A stretch of 34,967 nt of DNA. Origin: an uncultured Verrucomicrobiota bacterium (GTDB lineage: Bacteria; Verrucomicrobiota; Verrucomicrobiae; Verrucomicrobiales; DEV007). Positions 17,324-25,610 of this stretch are shown piece after piece. Made by a program: the position numbers and the translations under genes. The stretch's first letter is position 1. The number at the start of each line of letters is the position of its first letter. Under the pieces are notes generated by a model, which saw only the letters and a list, made by a program, of their open reading frames with translations, was not told where the DNA came from and searched no databases. The DNA lies in the NCBI GenBank assembly GCA_902591645.1, contig CACJBM010000012.1, positions 1 to 34,967 of the forward strand, written 5' to 3'.

Positions 17324-17465
17324 TTTGCTTACTTCCACGATTGTTTTTCCTATTAGAATAAGCTTTCAAATCACTTAGTCCAACTCTCCTCTCAACATTA
17401 AGGAATGAAAAAATCCCAAGCAACAATTACCTAAATTAACCGCACTTAATATGCAGTCAGATTCT

Positions 17466-18263
17466 TTATTTGGATTCTTCAGCCGAACCCTCTGCCGGTT
17501 CTTGGGCAGTTGAAGGGGTGCTCTCCTTGTACCAAGCATCGAAATCTTCCTGAGTTTTTACTTCCATGTATCCAACCATACCAGAATGACCAGCCCCGCA
17601 CAGCTGTGCACAAACTGTTTCCCATCTGCCTGTCTTAATAGGCTTAAACCACATGTCAGCAACAGTCCCCGGAATTGCATCCTGAGCCATTCTCATTGGG
17701 TGCATTGATAAGCTATGAATCACGTCCTTTGATGTGACCGTGACTATGCATTCTCTATCCTTTGCAAGTACCAGTTCCGTATAGACAAAATCATCTTTGC
17801 CGTTAGGATCCTCTGGATCACGCCCGAGTGGATTATCGCCACTTATAAGCTCAGGCTTAGACATTCCAAATGTACCATCAGGTCCAGGATAATGCATAGT
17901 CCACTTGAACTGCTCTCCGACGGCTCGAACCCTGACAACATCACTCCCTGTTGGATAATCTGTACTACGCACTGCCCAAAGTGGGAATGCAAAACCAAGT
18001 AAAAGGATTGCTTCAATAGCTACTACAGCAATTTCAACATGCGTTGACGCGTGGCCCTTGACTCCGACATAACTGGCCTTCGGATTTCTCTTACGACGGA
18101 AACGAACAAGGCAATATAAAAAAAACAGTGTCCATCCTACTAAAAGAACTGCCATCAGCCAATGGACCATCTCAAGCATATGATCGACCATGCTCCCGTG
18201 CTCGGAAGCCAACTCCGGAAGACCAATGAGTTCGTTAATTAATCCTAAAATTTGCATGCTCAT
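17466..18263 (-). CDS. coxB: Cytochrome c oxidase subunit II (CuA)
   Basis: Two membrane segments (about 33-55 and 76-98) are followed by the extracytoplasmic cupredoxin domain. CuA ligands are present: H183, then C218-A-Q-L-C222-G-A-G-H226-S-G-M229. Gln220 stands where many enzymes have Glu, which binds copper through its main chain, so function should be kept. The aromatic patch G-E-Q-F-K-W-T-M-H-Y-P-G for electron entry is present. There is no fused cytochrome c domain, so this is an aa3 rather than a caa3 enzyme. The acidic tail (about 250-265) is unusual. The gene lies after subunits I, III and IV rather than in the common first position. Confidence 0.95.
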   Translation of the reverse strand: MSMQILGLINELIGLPELASEHGSMVDHMLEMVHWLMAVLLVGWTLFFLYCLVRFRRKRNPKASYVGVKGHASTHVEIAVVAIEAILLLGFAFPLWAVRSTDYPTGSDVVRVRAVGEQFKWTMHYPGPDGTFGMSKPELISGDNPLGRDPEDPNGKDDFVYTELVLAKDRECIVTVTSKDVIHSLSMHPMRMAQDAIPGTVADMWFKPIKTGRWETVCAQLCGAGHSGMVGYMEVKTQEDFDAWYKESTPSTAQEPAEGSAEESK

Positions 18264-18281
18264 ATTTCAAAATTTCAATTT

Positions 18282-18470
18282 TTATCTCCTCCCCACAGTT
18301 TCACGCTCGCCCCGAGACAAGTGCCTCATGAATTTAAATATCCCGGTAAAAACACCCGCCAATAGAACCAGCATAAAAAGAATAGCCATTCCGGCTGCAT
18401 TAGTCACAGATTCTCCCCGACCGCTCATGCAAGTCACACAAGCTAATATTGAGAAAATGATAGGATTCAT
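18282..18470 (-). CDS. Small single-span membrane protein in the cox cluster
   Basis: This 62-residue frame encodes one or two hydrophobic segments, the strongest near residues 26-47, followed by a basic tail (R-H-L-S-R-G-E-R-E-T-V-G-R-R). I do not recognise a family. It fits into the cox operon 11 bases after the stop of the upstream small gene and 18 bases before coxB. Its membrane nature and position make a small accessory oxidase subunit or assembly peptide plausible. The reading frame is short, so chance cannot be ruled out. Confidence 0.5.
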   Translation of the reverse strand: MNPIIFSILACVTCMSGRGESVTNAAGMAILFMLVLLAGVFTGIFKFMRHLSRGERETVGRR

Positions 18471-18487
18471 GGTTCTAATAAGTATGA

Positions 18488-18709
18488 CTAAGCAACGTCT
18501 AAATGTTTAATTTTATTACGATAAAACCAGACCCCATAAATCGATGTGATAGCACCAAGAATTATGCTACTGACACCACAAACATTCTTCATGCTCTTCA
18601 TACCGCCCTCTGCTATTTGAAAATCCGCCATAAAACAAAAGACACCGAACCCGACCAAACATAGTGTTGATAGGCTAATAAACAGGATATGGAATTTCTT
18701 TAATGACAC
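18488..18709 (-). CDS. Small two-span membrane protein in the cox cluster
   Basis: This frame of 73 residues starts with GTG and encodes two hydrophobic segments (about 7-28 and 41-63) with a basic C-terminus. No family is recognised. It lies 15 bases after coxD and 17 bases before the next small frame, all in the same direction. The pattern of a lysine-rich start, two helices and positively charged end suggests a true membrane protein. A role as an extra oxidase subunit is inferred from context alone. Confidence 0.55.
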   Translation of the reverse strand: MSLKKFHILFISLSTLCLVGFGVFCFMADFQIAEGGMKSMKNVCGVSSIILGAITSIYGVWFYRNKIKHLDVA

Positions 18710-18724
18710 TTTAAGTTTAGTTTG

Positions 18725-19015
18725 CTAGCGGGCAACGAGTGGATCATAAAGGTGCAGGAGAGTAAGGAACAACAATCCCAGCGCAAAGAAGCACGTGTAT
18801 ACCAAGACCGTATAAATCATCGATTTCTCATGATTTAGATGCATAAAGATCAAAGCAACTAGTCCGGCCTTCGCTGTCGCTATACCTAATCCAATAGTGA
18901 CACTCGGCGTTATCTCCGCGACTACCACAGTCAGAACAGTACATGCAAGAAGTATCCAGCCTATCCGCCAGTACTTCTTCATGTCCTTTAAAATTTCTTC
19001 AGGTGTATCTGCCAT
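18725..19015 (-). CDS. coxD: Cytochrome c oxidase subunit IV (bacterial COX4/CyoD-like)
   Basis: This 96-residue protein has three membrane segments. The middle one carries the family motif K-A-G-L-V-A-L-I-F-M-H-L-N-H-E-K near residues 49-64, found in subunit IV of caa3- and bo-type oxidases. It lies directly after the subunit III gene, the usual order. The subunit is thought to support stability or assembly and has no cofactor. Confidence 0.88.
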   Translation of the reverse strand: MADTPEEILKDMKKYWRIGWILLACTVLTVVVAEITPSVTIGLGIATAKAGLVALIFMHLNHEKSMIYTVLVYTCFFALGLLFLTLLHLYDPLVAR

Positions 19016-19063
19016 CGTTTTATTAATATATTTTTTATTGGCCGTTAAAATTCATTCAGTGAT

Positions 19064-20575
19064 TTACATGAGATAAAGGATTGGAAAAAGGAAGATCCAA
19101 ACAAGATCCACAAAGTGCCAAAAGAGGCCGCCGACCTCTACCCTGTTCGTCATGTGTTCAGGATCCTTATCAAATAGCTTCCTGCCAAAAACCGCAAAGT
19201 ATAAGAGCACCAACGCACCAAGTAACACGTGCAGTCCGTGCAGACCCGTCAGCGTGAAATAGATTGCATAATAAGTGTTCCACTTGGGTGTAAAATTTGA
19301 ATAGAGCTTAACGTCCTCCCATGGAACCAAGATAGGAGCATGACTTTTAAGGACTTCATCATTTTCCTCGTCTGTCCACTTGAGAACTGAATGATTAAGA
19401 GTTTCTCCAAAATCGGCTTCCTTATCATTTTCTTTGGCCTCTTTTAATACATTGTCCCTAGCACCAAGGAATATCTTTTTGGCTATTTCAGCTTCCTTTT
19501 TTGGGTCATGAGGATGGCTGTCATCCTTAACTTTCTGCTCATCTTCATTGTATCCAATGGCCGCATGATCCTTGTCCTCACCGTGATCTGCATCACCGGA
19601 TCCATGATCTGCTTGGCCTTGCAGTAAGGATTCCTGTCCTAGATATTTCCATACCAGAGTACTTGTCTCAGGATTATCAGAGTCAGTGGCACGCAAATCG
19701 ATTCGATCAACGGCTTGAAGGTAAAGGCCAGGAGTCAATTTAGAAATAGTTCCTTTGAGAGAGCTCTGATCCCTGAACTTCACAGAATCAGGAAAAGATT
19801 TACGAAGTTTTTTGCGGCTAATTTGAATAGAAAACTCTTTGTCAGCGACCAGTGATACTTGCTTAACGCCCATTGCTGGAAGCCACCGGATAGGCACAAA
19901 ATCCGGGTCATTATCTTTTTTCTCTTCGTTTGAGGCTAAATGCTTTTCGCGCAAGGCGTTGTTCCTTCGCTCCTCAATTTTCCCAACCGTTTTTTCACTC
20001 AGTTCGAACGGATCCCCTAGGACTGATTTTCCTTCTGCATCAATTGAAATCACCTCACGGAATTTAGGCGTGTCTCCATGAACATTTTCAAGAAATTGGC
20101 CGTTGAATCGGGCCAAATCGATCGTCACTTCTTTAATACCTTCATAGCGAATCGTATCGTCAATACCATGCCCTTCCACAATCGAATTATCAGATAATTT
20201 AATACCGTAATGTTTGAACTTTGCTGTATATTCGAATCCTTTATTAACAAGGAAGATACCGGCACAGAGGACCACTAGTATCATCCAAAATCTGAACTTT
20301 TCGAAATTTCTTAATTTTAACTGGAGCCAAGCAACAACAACAAATACTGAAGAAAGAATGAGGATAAGGGTATTCACAAAACCAAATCCCACACTCAAAA
20401 CACCCTGTGGCCAAAAATAGTCAGCCTCACCAGCTGAGCCTAGGCGAAGGAACAGATAACCGGAAAAGAGTCCACCAAATAGCATGACCTCTGAGGCAAG
20501 GAACAGCCAAATGCCGACCTTCGCATTCCAGAGCCCAGTATCGGGTCTGGGTTTTACTTCGAAAGGAATTTCCAT
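19064..20575 (-). CDS. coxC: Cytochrome c oxidase subunit III with a ~310-residue insertion
   Basis: The ends are normal for a five-helix subunit III: residues 20-115 hold three membrane segments ending in K-G-F-E-Y, and residues 435-503 hold the last two with F-T-L-T-G-L-H-G-L-H-V and V-E-V-G-G-L-F-W-H-F-V-D-L-V-W. Usually about 20 residues separate F-E-Y from the T-G-x-H-G-x-H-V helix. Here there are about 320, so total length is 503 instead of about 200. By known topology the insertion lies on the extracytoplasmic side. It is hydrophilic and includes a His/Asp/Glu-rich stretch near 322-358. It could bind metal or contact cytochrome subunits, but no known fold is evident to me. Confidence 0.9.
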   Translation of the reverse strand: MEIPFEVKPRPDTGLWNAKVGIWLFLASEVMLFGGLFSGYLFLRLGSAGEADYFWPQGVLSVGFGFVNTLILILSSVFVVVAWLQLKLRNFEKFRFWMILVVLCAGIFLVNKGFEYTAKFKHYGIKLSDNSIVEGHGIDDTIRYEGIKEVTIDLARFNGQFLENVHGDTPKFREVISIDAEGKSVLGDPFELSEKTVGKIEERRNNALREKHLASNEEKKDNDPDFVPIRWLPAMGVKQVSLVADKEFSIQISRKKLRKSFPDSVKFRDQSSLKGTISKLTPGLYLQAVDRIDLRATDSDNPETSTLVWKYLGQESLLQGQADHGSGDADHGEDKDHAAIGYNEDEQKVKDDSHPHDPKKEAEIAKKIFLGARDNVLKEAKENDKEADFGETLNHSVLKWTDEENDEVLKSHAPILVPWEDVKLYSNFTPKWNTYYAIYFTLTGLHGLHVLLGALVLLYFAVFGRKLFDKDPEHMTNRVEVGGLFWHFVDLVWIFLFPILYLM

Positions 20576-20610
20576 ATTATTATGCTTTTGCTAAAGTTAA
20601 TCTAACCAGA

Positions 20611-22566
20611 TTAGTGAGTAGCTTCATTCTTCGTTTCGGGTTCTTCTTCACCTAAAATCAAGCCATCAGCACCTCTTTCAAACTGCGGCGTATAATCCAA
20701 CTTATGACCAGGAACGCTATATTCGTATGGGCCACGATAAGCAATTGGTTCACTAATGAAGTTACCATGCCCTGGCTTATTCGGCGCTAACCACTCAATT
20801 GTAGTTGCTTTCCAGGGGTTGTCAGACTCGGCCTTCTTTCCTTTAAATATGCTGAAAATAAAATTAAAGATGAACGGGAACTGTCCAATCAGCAAAATCC
20901 ATACTGAAAAAGTCATAAGATGATTAAGATCGATCATTTCAATAGTCTTTCCAGATTCGATGCCAGGCACCAAACTTAAAATTTTTGCAAAGATAGAATC
21001 CTGCTCAAAAAGAACCTGGCTCGCAATCTGCTCATAATTAATGCCACCATCGTACCAGCGCCTATGGAACCCAGCCATGCCTTGAACCATCATCGGAAGG
21101 AAGATTCCATTCATCGCAACTAATGATGGCCAAAAGTGCATATGGCCCAATTTAGAATTCATCATTCTGCCTGTGGCTTTCGGGAACCAATAATATATAC
21201 CGGCAAATAGACCAAAGATCGTTCCAGGTGCGACTACATAGTGAAAGTGTCCAATCACATAATACGTGTCGTGCAAATGCAGATCGATAAAGTTAAAGGC
21301 CAAAGGCAACCCGGTCAGCCCGCCAAAACCGAACATCGGAAGAAATGCCAAAGCCCATAGCATCGGTACTGTAAATCGAATCGAGCCGCCCCACAGTGAA
21401 ATGAAAAGACACGTAAGTAAAATCACTGAAGGTATCGAAATTATAACGGTCGTTGCTTGGAAGAAAGTTGATACCACATTTCCCATTCCAGTTAAGTACA
21501 TGTGATGAGCCCAAACAATAAAGGCAAGGAATCCAAGGATCATGACCGCGTAAACCATCGATCTGTAGCCCCATATTGGTCTTCTAATGTTTGCAGGGAT
21601 AACTTCACCAACGATGGCTATTGCCGGTAAGATCAAAACATACACCTCAGGATGTGCCAAGAACCAGAAAAGGTGCTGATATAGGAGTGGAGATCCTCCC
21701 CCTGCAACATCCAAGAGCCCAGCATCGACACTGCCTGCTCCGGTAAAATTAAGACCCGTTGGAATAAAGAAACTAGCTCCCGCTAACCGGTCCATGAGTT
21801 GCATCAGTGCCGCAACTTCAAGAGGAGGAAACGCAAGAAGAAGAAGGAAACCCGTAACCAACATGGCCCATACAAAGAACGGCATCCGCATCCATGTCAT
21901 TCCTCGGCACCTCAAATTAATGATAGTGGTTATGAAATTCACTGCACCCAGCAATGACGATGAAATCAAAAGAACCATGCCAAACAACCAAAAGGTTTGG
22001 CCTGTGTACCATAGATTTGGTTCATCGAGTTGTGCTGTCGTCGCAATGGGCGAATACATTGTCCACCCAGCTTCGGCTGCACCAGAAGGTATGAAGAAGC
22101 TGGCAAACATTGTGACTCCTCCGAGGAAATAGAACCAGTAACTGGCCATATTAAGACGAGGAAACGCCATGTCAGGAGCTCCAATTTGTAAAGGAGTAAC
22201 AAAGTTACCAAACGCACCAAATGCCAAAGGAACAATGCCTAAGAAGACCATGATTGTTCCGTGCATAGCACCAAACATATTGTACAGATCTCCAGTGACT
22301 CTGCCCTCATCAGAAAGCCACGAATCATTCAAAAATGCAGCAAGTAAGCCCGGAAGCGGCTTGTCCGGAGAGGCAATGCTCCAGCGCATCACCATCATTA
22401 AATAGAATCCGATAAAAAGAAAAATTAGTGCCGTTATTCCATACTGATAACCAATAATTTTATGATCAGTAGAGAATATATATTTCTTCAGGAACGGAAG
22501 ATCATGGTGATGATCATCATGATCATGCGCGTTTGCTGATTCTGCTGTGGATGTTCCTGACCCCAT
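20611..22566 (-). CDS. coxA: Cytochrome c oxidase subunit I (aa3, A1 type)
   Basis: This is the catalytic subunit that reduces oxygen to water and pumps protons. All metal ligands are visible: H102 and H442 for heme a, H440 for heme a3, and H305, H354 and H355 for CuB. Y309 is placed for the His-Tyr link, and E307 in A-H-P-E-V-Y marks the A1 subfamily with a D proton channel. Length 651 is at the long end because of an N-terminal His-rich stretch (H-D-H-D-D-H-H-H-D) and a C-terminal extension of about 70 residues. The A1 ligand set contrasts with the CcoN-like protein encoded upstream, which has none. Confidence 0.97.
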   Translation of the reverse strand: MGSGTSTAESANAHDHDDHHHDLPFLKKYIFSTDHKIIGYQYGITALIFLFIGFYLMMVMRWSIASPDKPLPGLLAAFLNDSWLSDEGRVTGDLYNMFGAMHGTIMVFLGIVPLAFGAFGNFVTPLQIGAPDMAFPRLNMASYWFYFLGGVTMFASFFIPSGAAEAGWTMYSPIATTAQLDEPNLWYTGQTFWLFGMVLLISSSLLGAVNFITTIINLRCRGMTWMRMPFFVWAMLVTGFLLLLAFPPLEVAALMQLMDRLAGASFFIPTGLNFTGAGSVDAGLLDVAGGGSPLLYQHLFWFLAHPEVYVLILPAIAIVGEVIPANIRRPIWGYRSMVYAVMILGFLAFIVWAHHMYLTGMGNVVSTFFQATTVIISIPSVILLTCLFISLWGGSIRFTVPMLWALAFLPMFGFGGLTGLPLAFNFIDLHLHDTYYVIGHFHYVVAPGTIFGLFAGIYYWFPKATGRMMNSKLGHMHFWPSLVAMNGIFLPMMVQGMAGFHRRWYDGGINYEQIASQVLFEQDSIFAKILSLVPGIESGKTIEMIDLNHLMTFSVWILLIGQFPFIFNFIFSIFKGKKAESDNPWKATTIEWLAPNKPGHGNFISEPIAYRGPYEYSVPGHKLDYTPQFERGADGLILGEEEPETKNEATH

Positions 22567-22595
22567 TGTTTTCGAATAATTAAAGTTTAATGAAT

Positions 22596-23402
22596 TTATG
22601 TGGTTTTAGAATTCTGTGGTGCGTGAGTTCTTGCCCCTGAATCGATTTGGGCTGATTCCCCTTCAGGGGCTGGCTCCGTCTCTGCCTCTGGCTCTTCAGG
22701 GGCAACCCATTCTGGTTGTTCTCCTGGGAGCATTGCTCCTTCAGGGGACAGTTCTCCTGAAGTGTATTGAGTCGGACGAGCACCAAACTTCTGCCTAGCA
22801 CTTTCTACCATTTCCTTTGTAACGACAGAATCACTAATGTTACCAAATTTTGATCGGACATAAGTCATGACCTGAGCAATTTGCTTATCATTTAATGCAC
22901 CTTTTTGAGCAGGCATCTCTTGAGCTCCGTAAGTAGAACCTTTGACGGTTATCGGCCCCCGCATACCATTCAAGACTATCTGAGCAAAACGTTCAGTTCC
23001 ATTGGTGATCCACTCTGAATCTACTAGTGGTGGAATCTGACCCTGTCCCGCTCCTGTAGCTTGATGGCAACCATTGCAAACTGCTTTGTATACGGCCTCC
23101 CCATCTTTTACATACTTTTCTAATTCGCTCAACTCAGGGGCCAAACCTGTAAGCCCTGCAGGGACGCTTGGCTCATACCCGCTCTTATTATTAGAAGTAA
23201 ATTGAAACCCGCCACTATTTGCTCCGACATAAGTCCCTCCAACAATCAAGATGGTTACACAGATAATAAGTAACCAGGCCGGAAAAGTTTCATGGCCAGC
23301 AGTAGGTTTAGGATTTTCATCGTCTGTATGATTCGCAATAGAAGCACAATCACGGACACTTTGTTTGTGTTCGTAGTCTCTATTTTCTTGTTGCTCACTC
23401 AT
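22596..23402 (-). CDS. Membrane-anchored monoheme cytochrome c
   Basis: This 268-residue protein has an N-terminal hydrophilic stretch of about 40 residues, one membrane helix (about 41-58) and a class I cytochrome c domain with C109-N-G-C112-H113 and a likely axial Met in Q-E-M-P-A near 163. A tail of about 50 residues is rich in Pro and Glu, partly built by repeats of an A/S-P-E-G/E unit. It takes the place of CcoP in a ccoNOP order but has one heme and one helix. It may pass electrons from ACIII or CcoO to the CuA site of the aa3 oxidase, whose genes follow at once. Confidence 0.85.
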   Translation of the reverse strand: MSEQQENRDYEHKQSVRDCASIANHTDDENPKPTAGHETFPAWLLIICVTILIVGGTYVGANSGGFQFTSNNKSGYEPSVPAGLTGLAPELSELEKYVKDGEAVYKAVCNGCHQATGAGQGQIPPLVDSEWITNGTERFAQIVLNGMRGPITVKGSTYGAQEMPAQKGALNDKQIAQVMTYVRSKFGNISDSVVTKEMVESARQKFGARPTQYTSGELSPEGAMLPGEQPEWVAPEEPEAETEPAPEGESAQIDSGARTHAPQNSKTT

Positions 23403-23420
23403 GGAATTATTGTCTTCTCG

Positions 23421-24116
23421 CTACTTGGATTTTACGTCACTTTTCTTATCTTCAGGTTCGCCTGCAACTTTACCTGAGAATGGGTCGTCTTTTTTGAGGG
23501 TCATTAAATAGCCCACCAATGCCTTTGCTTTTTCTGTTGGCACTATTTCATATTCATCAACAACAGTATCCGTAGATTTGCTGTTACTGAGGGCAAGTTC
23601 AGATCTTTGTCCTTTGACTTTCCTTTTGATGTAGAGGTGCCTAAATGAGGGCATAACTGAAAAGTCTCTCTTGGATTGGGGGTCATACAAGTGCTCATGA
23701 TGCCACTGCTCAGTATGACGATACCCTACATTACTAAGGTCAGGACCAACTCTTTGGACTCCAAGATATGCAAATTGTTCGCCGTCATAGTCACCTGACC
23801 GAGTTTCCCTGGTCCGTATAGGTAGCTCAACTGTTCCTTCCTTACCGAAGTCTGGACGCCAAGATTCATAACCCAAGTATGTAGGACGAATCATCTGCGT
23901 ATGACAATAAGCACAACCTTCCTGAGCATAAACGATTTGACCCTGGCGAAATATGTTAGGCTTACCTGCTGGATACGCGAACAACTCCCCTGTTTCAGCA
24001 TCAGCCCATTCGACAGGCACCGCCTTCATTTTGTTATGAGGAATTACAATCAAACAAAGCCACGGCACGAAAAACGTTGCCGTTATACCCAGGATGAATG
24101 GTCTTAATGAGTTCAT
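23421..24116 (-). CDS. ccoO: CcoO-like monoheme cytochrome c subunit of cbb3 type
   Basis: This 231-residue protein has an N-terminal membrane helix (about 7-26) and a heme c domain with G-C68-A-Y-C71-H72-T-Q-M-I-R-P, a near exact CcoO signature. R-V-G-P-D-L-S-N-V-G-Y-R and S-V-M155-P-S-F, giving the axial Met, follow in the family order. The C-terminus is Lys- and Asp-rich. In normal cbb3 oxidase this subunit feeds electrons into the heme b of CcoN. Here the CcoN-like partner encoded 14 bases upstream lacks heme ligands, so electrons from this heme must go elsewhere, perhaps to the aa3 oxidase. Confidence 0.9.
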   Translation of the reverse strand: MNSLRPFILGITATFFVPWLCLIVIPHNKMKAVPVEWADAETGELFAYPAGKPNIFRQGQIVYAQEGCAYCHTQMIRPTYLGYESWRPDFGKEGTVELPIRTRETRSGDYDGEQFAYLGVQRVGPDLSNVGYRHTEQWHHEHLYDPQSKRDFSVMPSFRHLYIKRKVKGQRSELALSNSKSTDTVVDEYEIVPTEKAKALVGYLMTLKKDDPFSGKVAGEPEDKKSDVKSK

Positions 24117-24130
24117 TTACTATTAATTGG

Positions 24131-25579
24131 TTAACCTGAGTTTTCTTGACCTCCTATATATTTAACAAATTTAGACACTATCTCACTGCGACCGGACCGA
24201 GACAAAATCGAAACTAAGTTCATAAGAAAGCCCAAAGTTGCAAACACAATGACCGCCCAAGCGACTGATCCACCAATAGCATATGGCTTGCCGGCTGAAA
24301 TTGCATTCTCCAAAGGAGCATCAAACTTTCCATACGCAGTAGATTGCCACACTCCTCCAAAAAGATGCATAACAAGAAGTGTTCCCATTGCATAAATAGA
24401 TAGCATGAAATGAGAATTTATTCTTTTAAGGCTCGGCCATTCTGTACCTGTAAGACGAGGCACAATAAAATAAATTGCTCCGAAAATTGTCATCGAAAAG
24501 AAGCCGTAAACAGCCAAGAGCTGCGTCCCTAGTGAAGTGAAACTTAACTGAGTGAATTTTCCCACGGTAAGAAACGAATTTAAGGCTGAGAAGATACAAT
24601 ATATAATAAAAAATGAAATGCCTGCGACCGTAAACCGCACAGCCGGACTCGAATTGACCTCTATAGACTTCCCTTTAATCGTCATGATTTGGTTAACTGT
24701 CACTATAAGAACTGGGATCAGCATTATTATAACAGCTGCACCAGAAACTGCCGGCATCCAGGCCGGCAATGGTCCGCCCATAAACTTCTGAATTCCTGTC
24801 CAGCCACCAAATACTGCCAATCCCCAAAAACCATAATAACCCAGTTGAGCTGAATGAACTGGCCTGCCAATTACTTTAGGGATTATATAATAAGCACTGG
24901 CTAGCCCGATAGGTGCAAGGACCAGATATATCATACTGCCCATGAACCATGCATTAGTTGCCGCTTTAGCCACTGCTGATCCGGGAAAGATATGAATGAA
25001 GAGATTAGCTGTAATAAATATCCATGGGAACCAAAAACATGCTCCAAGAATATACCACACAGATATATAAACTTCTTTGTCTTGCCGACGATGGAACATT
25101 GTAACGAGCCAAATTACAATCAATGAAAAAGCCCCGCAAAGGATTGGCCAAACTGCTTTCGGAAATGCAAGCCATTCAATCGATGTTCCGTGCCCGAATA
25201 AAATTCCGAGAACCCCTATCAACACACCTAAGTTCCAAAAATGCCCTGCCACTATTAGAGTCACTGGATTCTTAACTTCGGCACGACAAAGCCTTGCCAT
25301 TATCCAAATCCCCACTCCGACACCAGCCTGAATTGCCCACCCATAAACTAATGCGCCCATGAAAGCAGGATTTGAACGTCCGTAATTAAGGAAGTGCAGG
25401 AATGAAAAATCAAGAAAACCTGGTGAATGCAATTTCATCTGCTGCACAAAACCCAAAATAGCAGCCAGAGTCAGCCACACTGCTGCACTTGTTATAAAGA
25501 AAAGCACAGGAAACCTGGCTGACCCATCGATGGCAGCCCGGCGCTGTATGTCTTCTTGTGCTTCTTTCTCTTCTGGCAT
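24131..25579 (-). CDS. CcoN-like membrane protein lacking all heme and copper ligands
   Basis: This 482-residue protein has about 12 membrane segments and aligns by eye with cbb3 oxidase subunit I: F-W-N near 114, G-x-x-x-x-I-E-W-L-A-F-P-K near 131-141, Y-Y-I-I-P-K-V-I-G-R-P-V-H-S at 230-243, and the late A-I-Y-F-I-V-P-R-L-T-G at 368-378. The six ligand histidines are missing. The TM2 site reads R-S-N-P-A-F-M-G, the TM6 site W-F-M-G, the TM7 HH site G-W-T-G-I-Q, and the TM10 H-x-H site L-G-T-Q-L. It cannot hold heme b, heme b3 or CuB in the known way. It is probably a structural partner of CcoO. Confidence 0.85.
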   Translation of the reverse strand: MPEEKEAQEDIQRRAAIDGSARFPVLFFITSAAVWLTLAAILGFVQQMKLHSPGFLDFSFLHFLNYGRSNPAFMGALVYGWAIQAGVGVGIWIMARLCRAEVKNPVTLIVAGHFWNLGVLIGVLGILFGHGTSIEWLAFPKAVWPILCGAFSLIVIWLVTMFHRRQDKEVYISVWYILGACFWFPWIFITANLFIHIFPGSAVAKAATNAWFMGSMIYLVLAPIGLASAYYIIPKVIGRPVHSAQLGYYGFWGLAVFGGWTGIQKFMGGPLPAWMPAVSGAAVIIMLIPVLIVTVNQIMTIKGKSIEVNSSPAVRFTVAGISFFIIYCIFSALNSFLTVGKFTQLSFTSLGTQLLAVYGFFSMTIFGAIYFIVPRLTGTEWPSLKRINSHFMLSIYAMGTLLVMHLFGGVWQSTAYGKFDAPLENAISAGKPYAIGGSVAWAVIVFATLGFLMNLVSILSRSGRSEIVSKFVKYIGGQENSG

Positions 25580-25610
25580 TTGAGTTAAATTAATTTACTA
25601 CTGAAAATTA

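Noticed and set aside
20611..25579. Two complete terminal oxidases (cbb3 and aa3) in one cluster
   Set aside because: The CcoN-like protein has no heme or copper ligands, so only the aa3 enzyme can reduce oxygen here.
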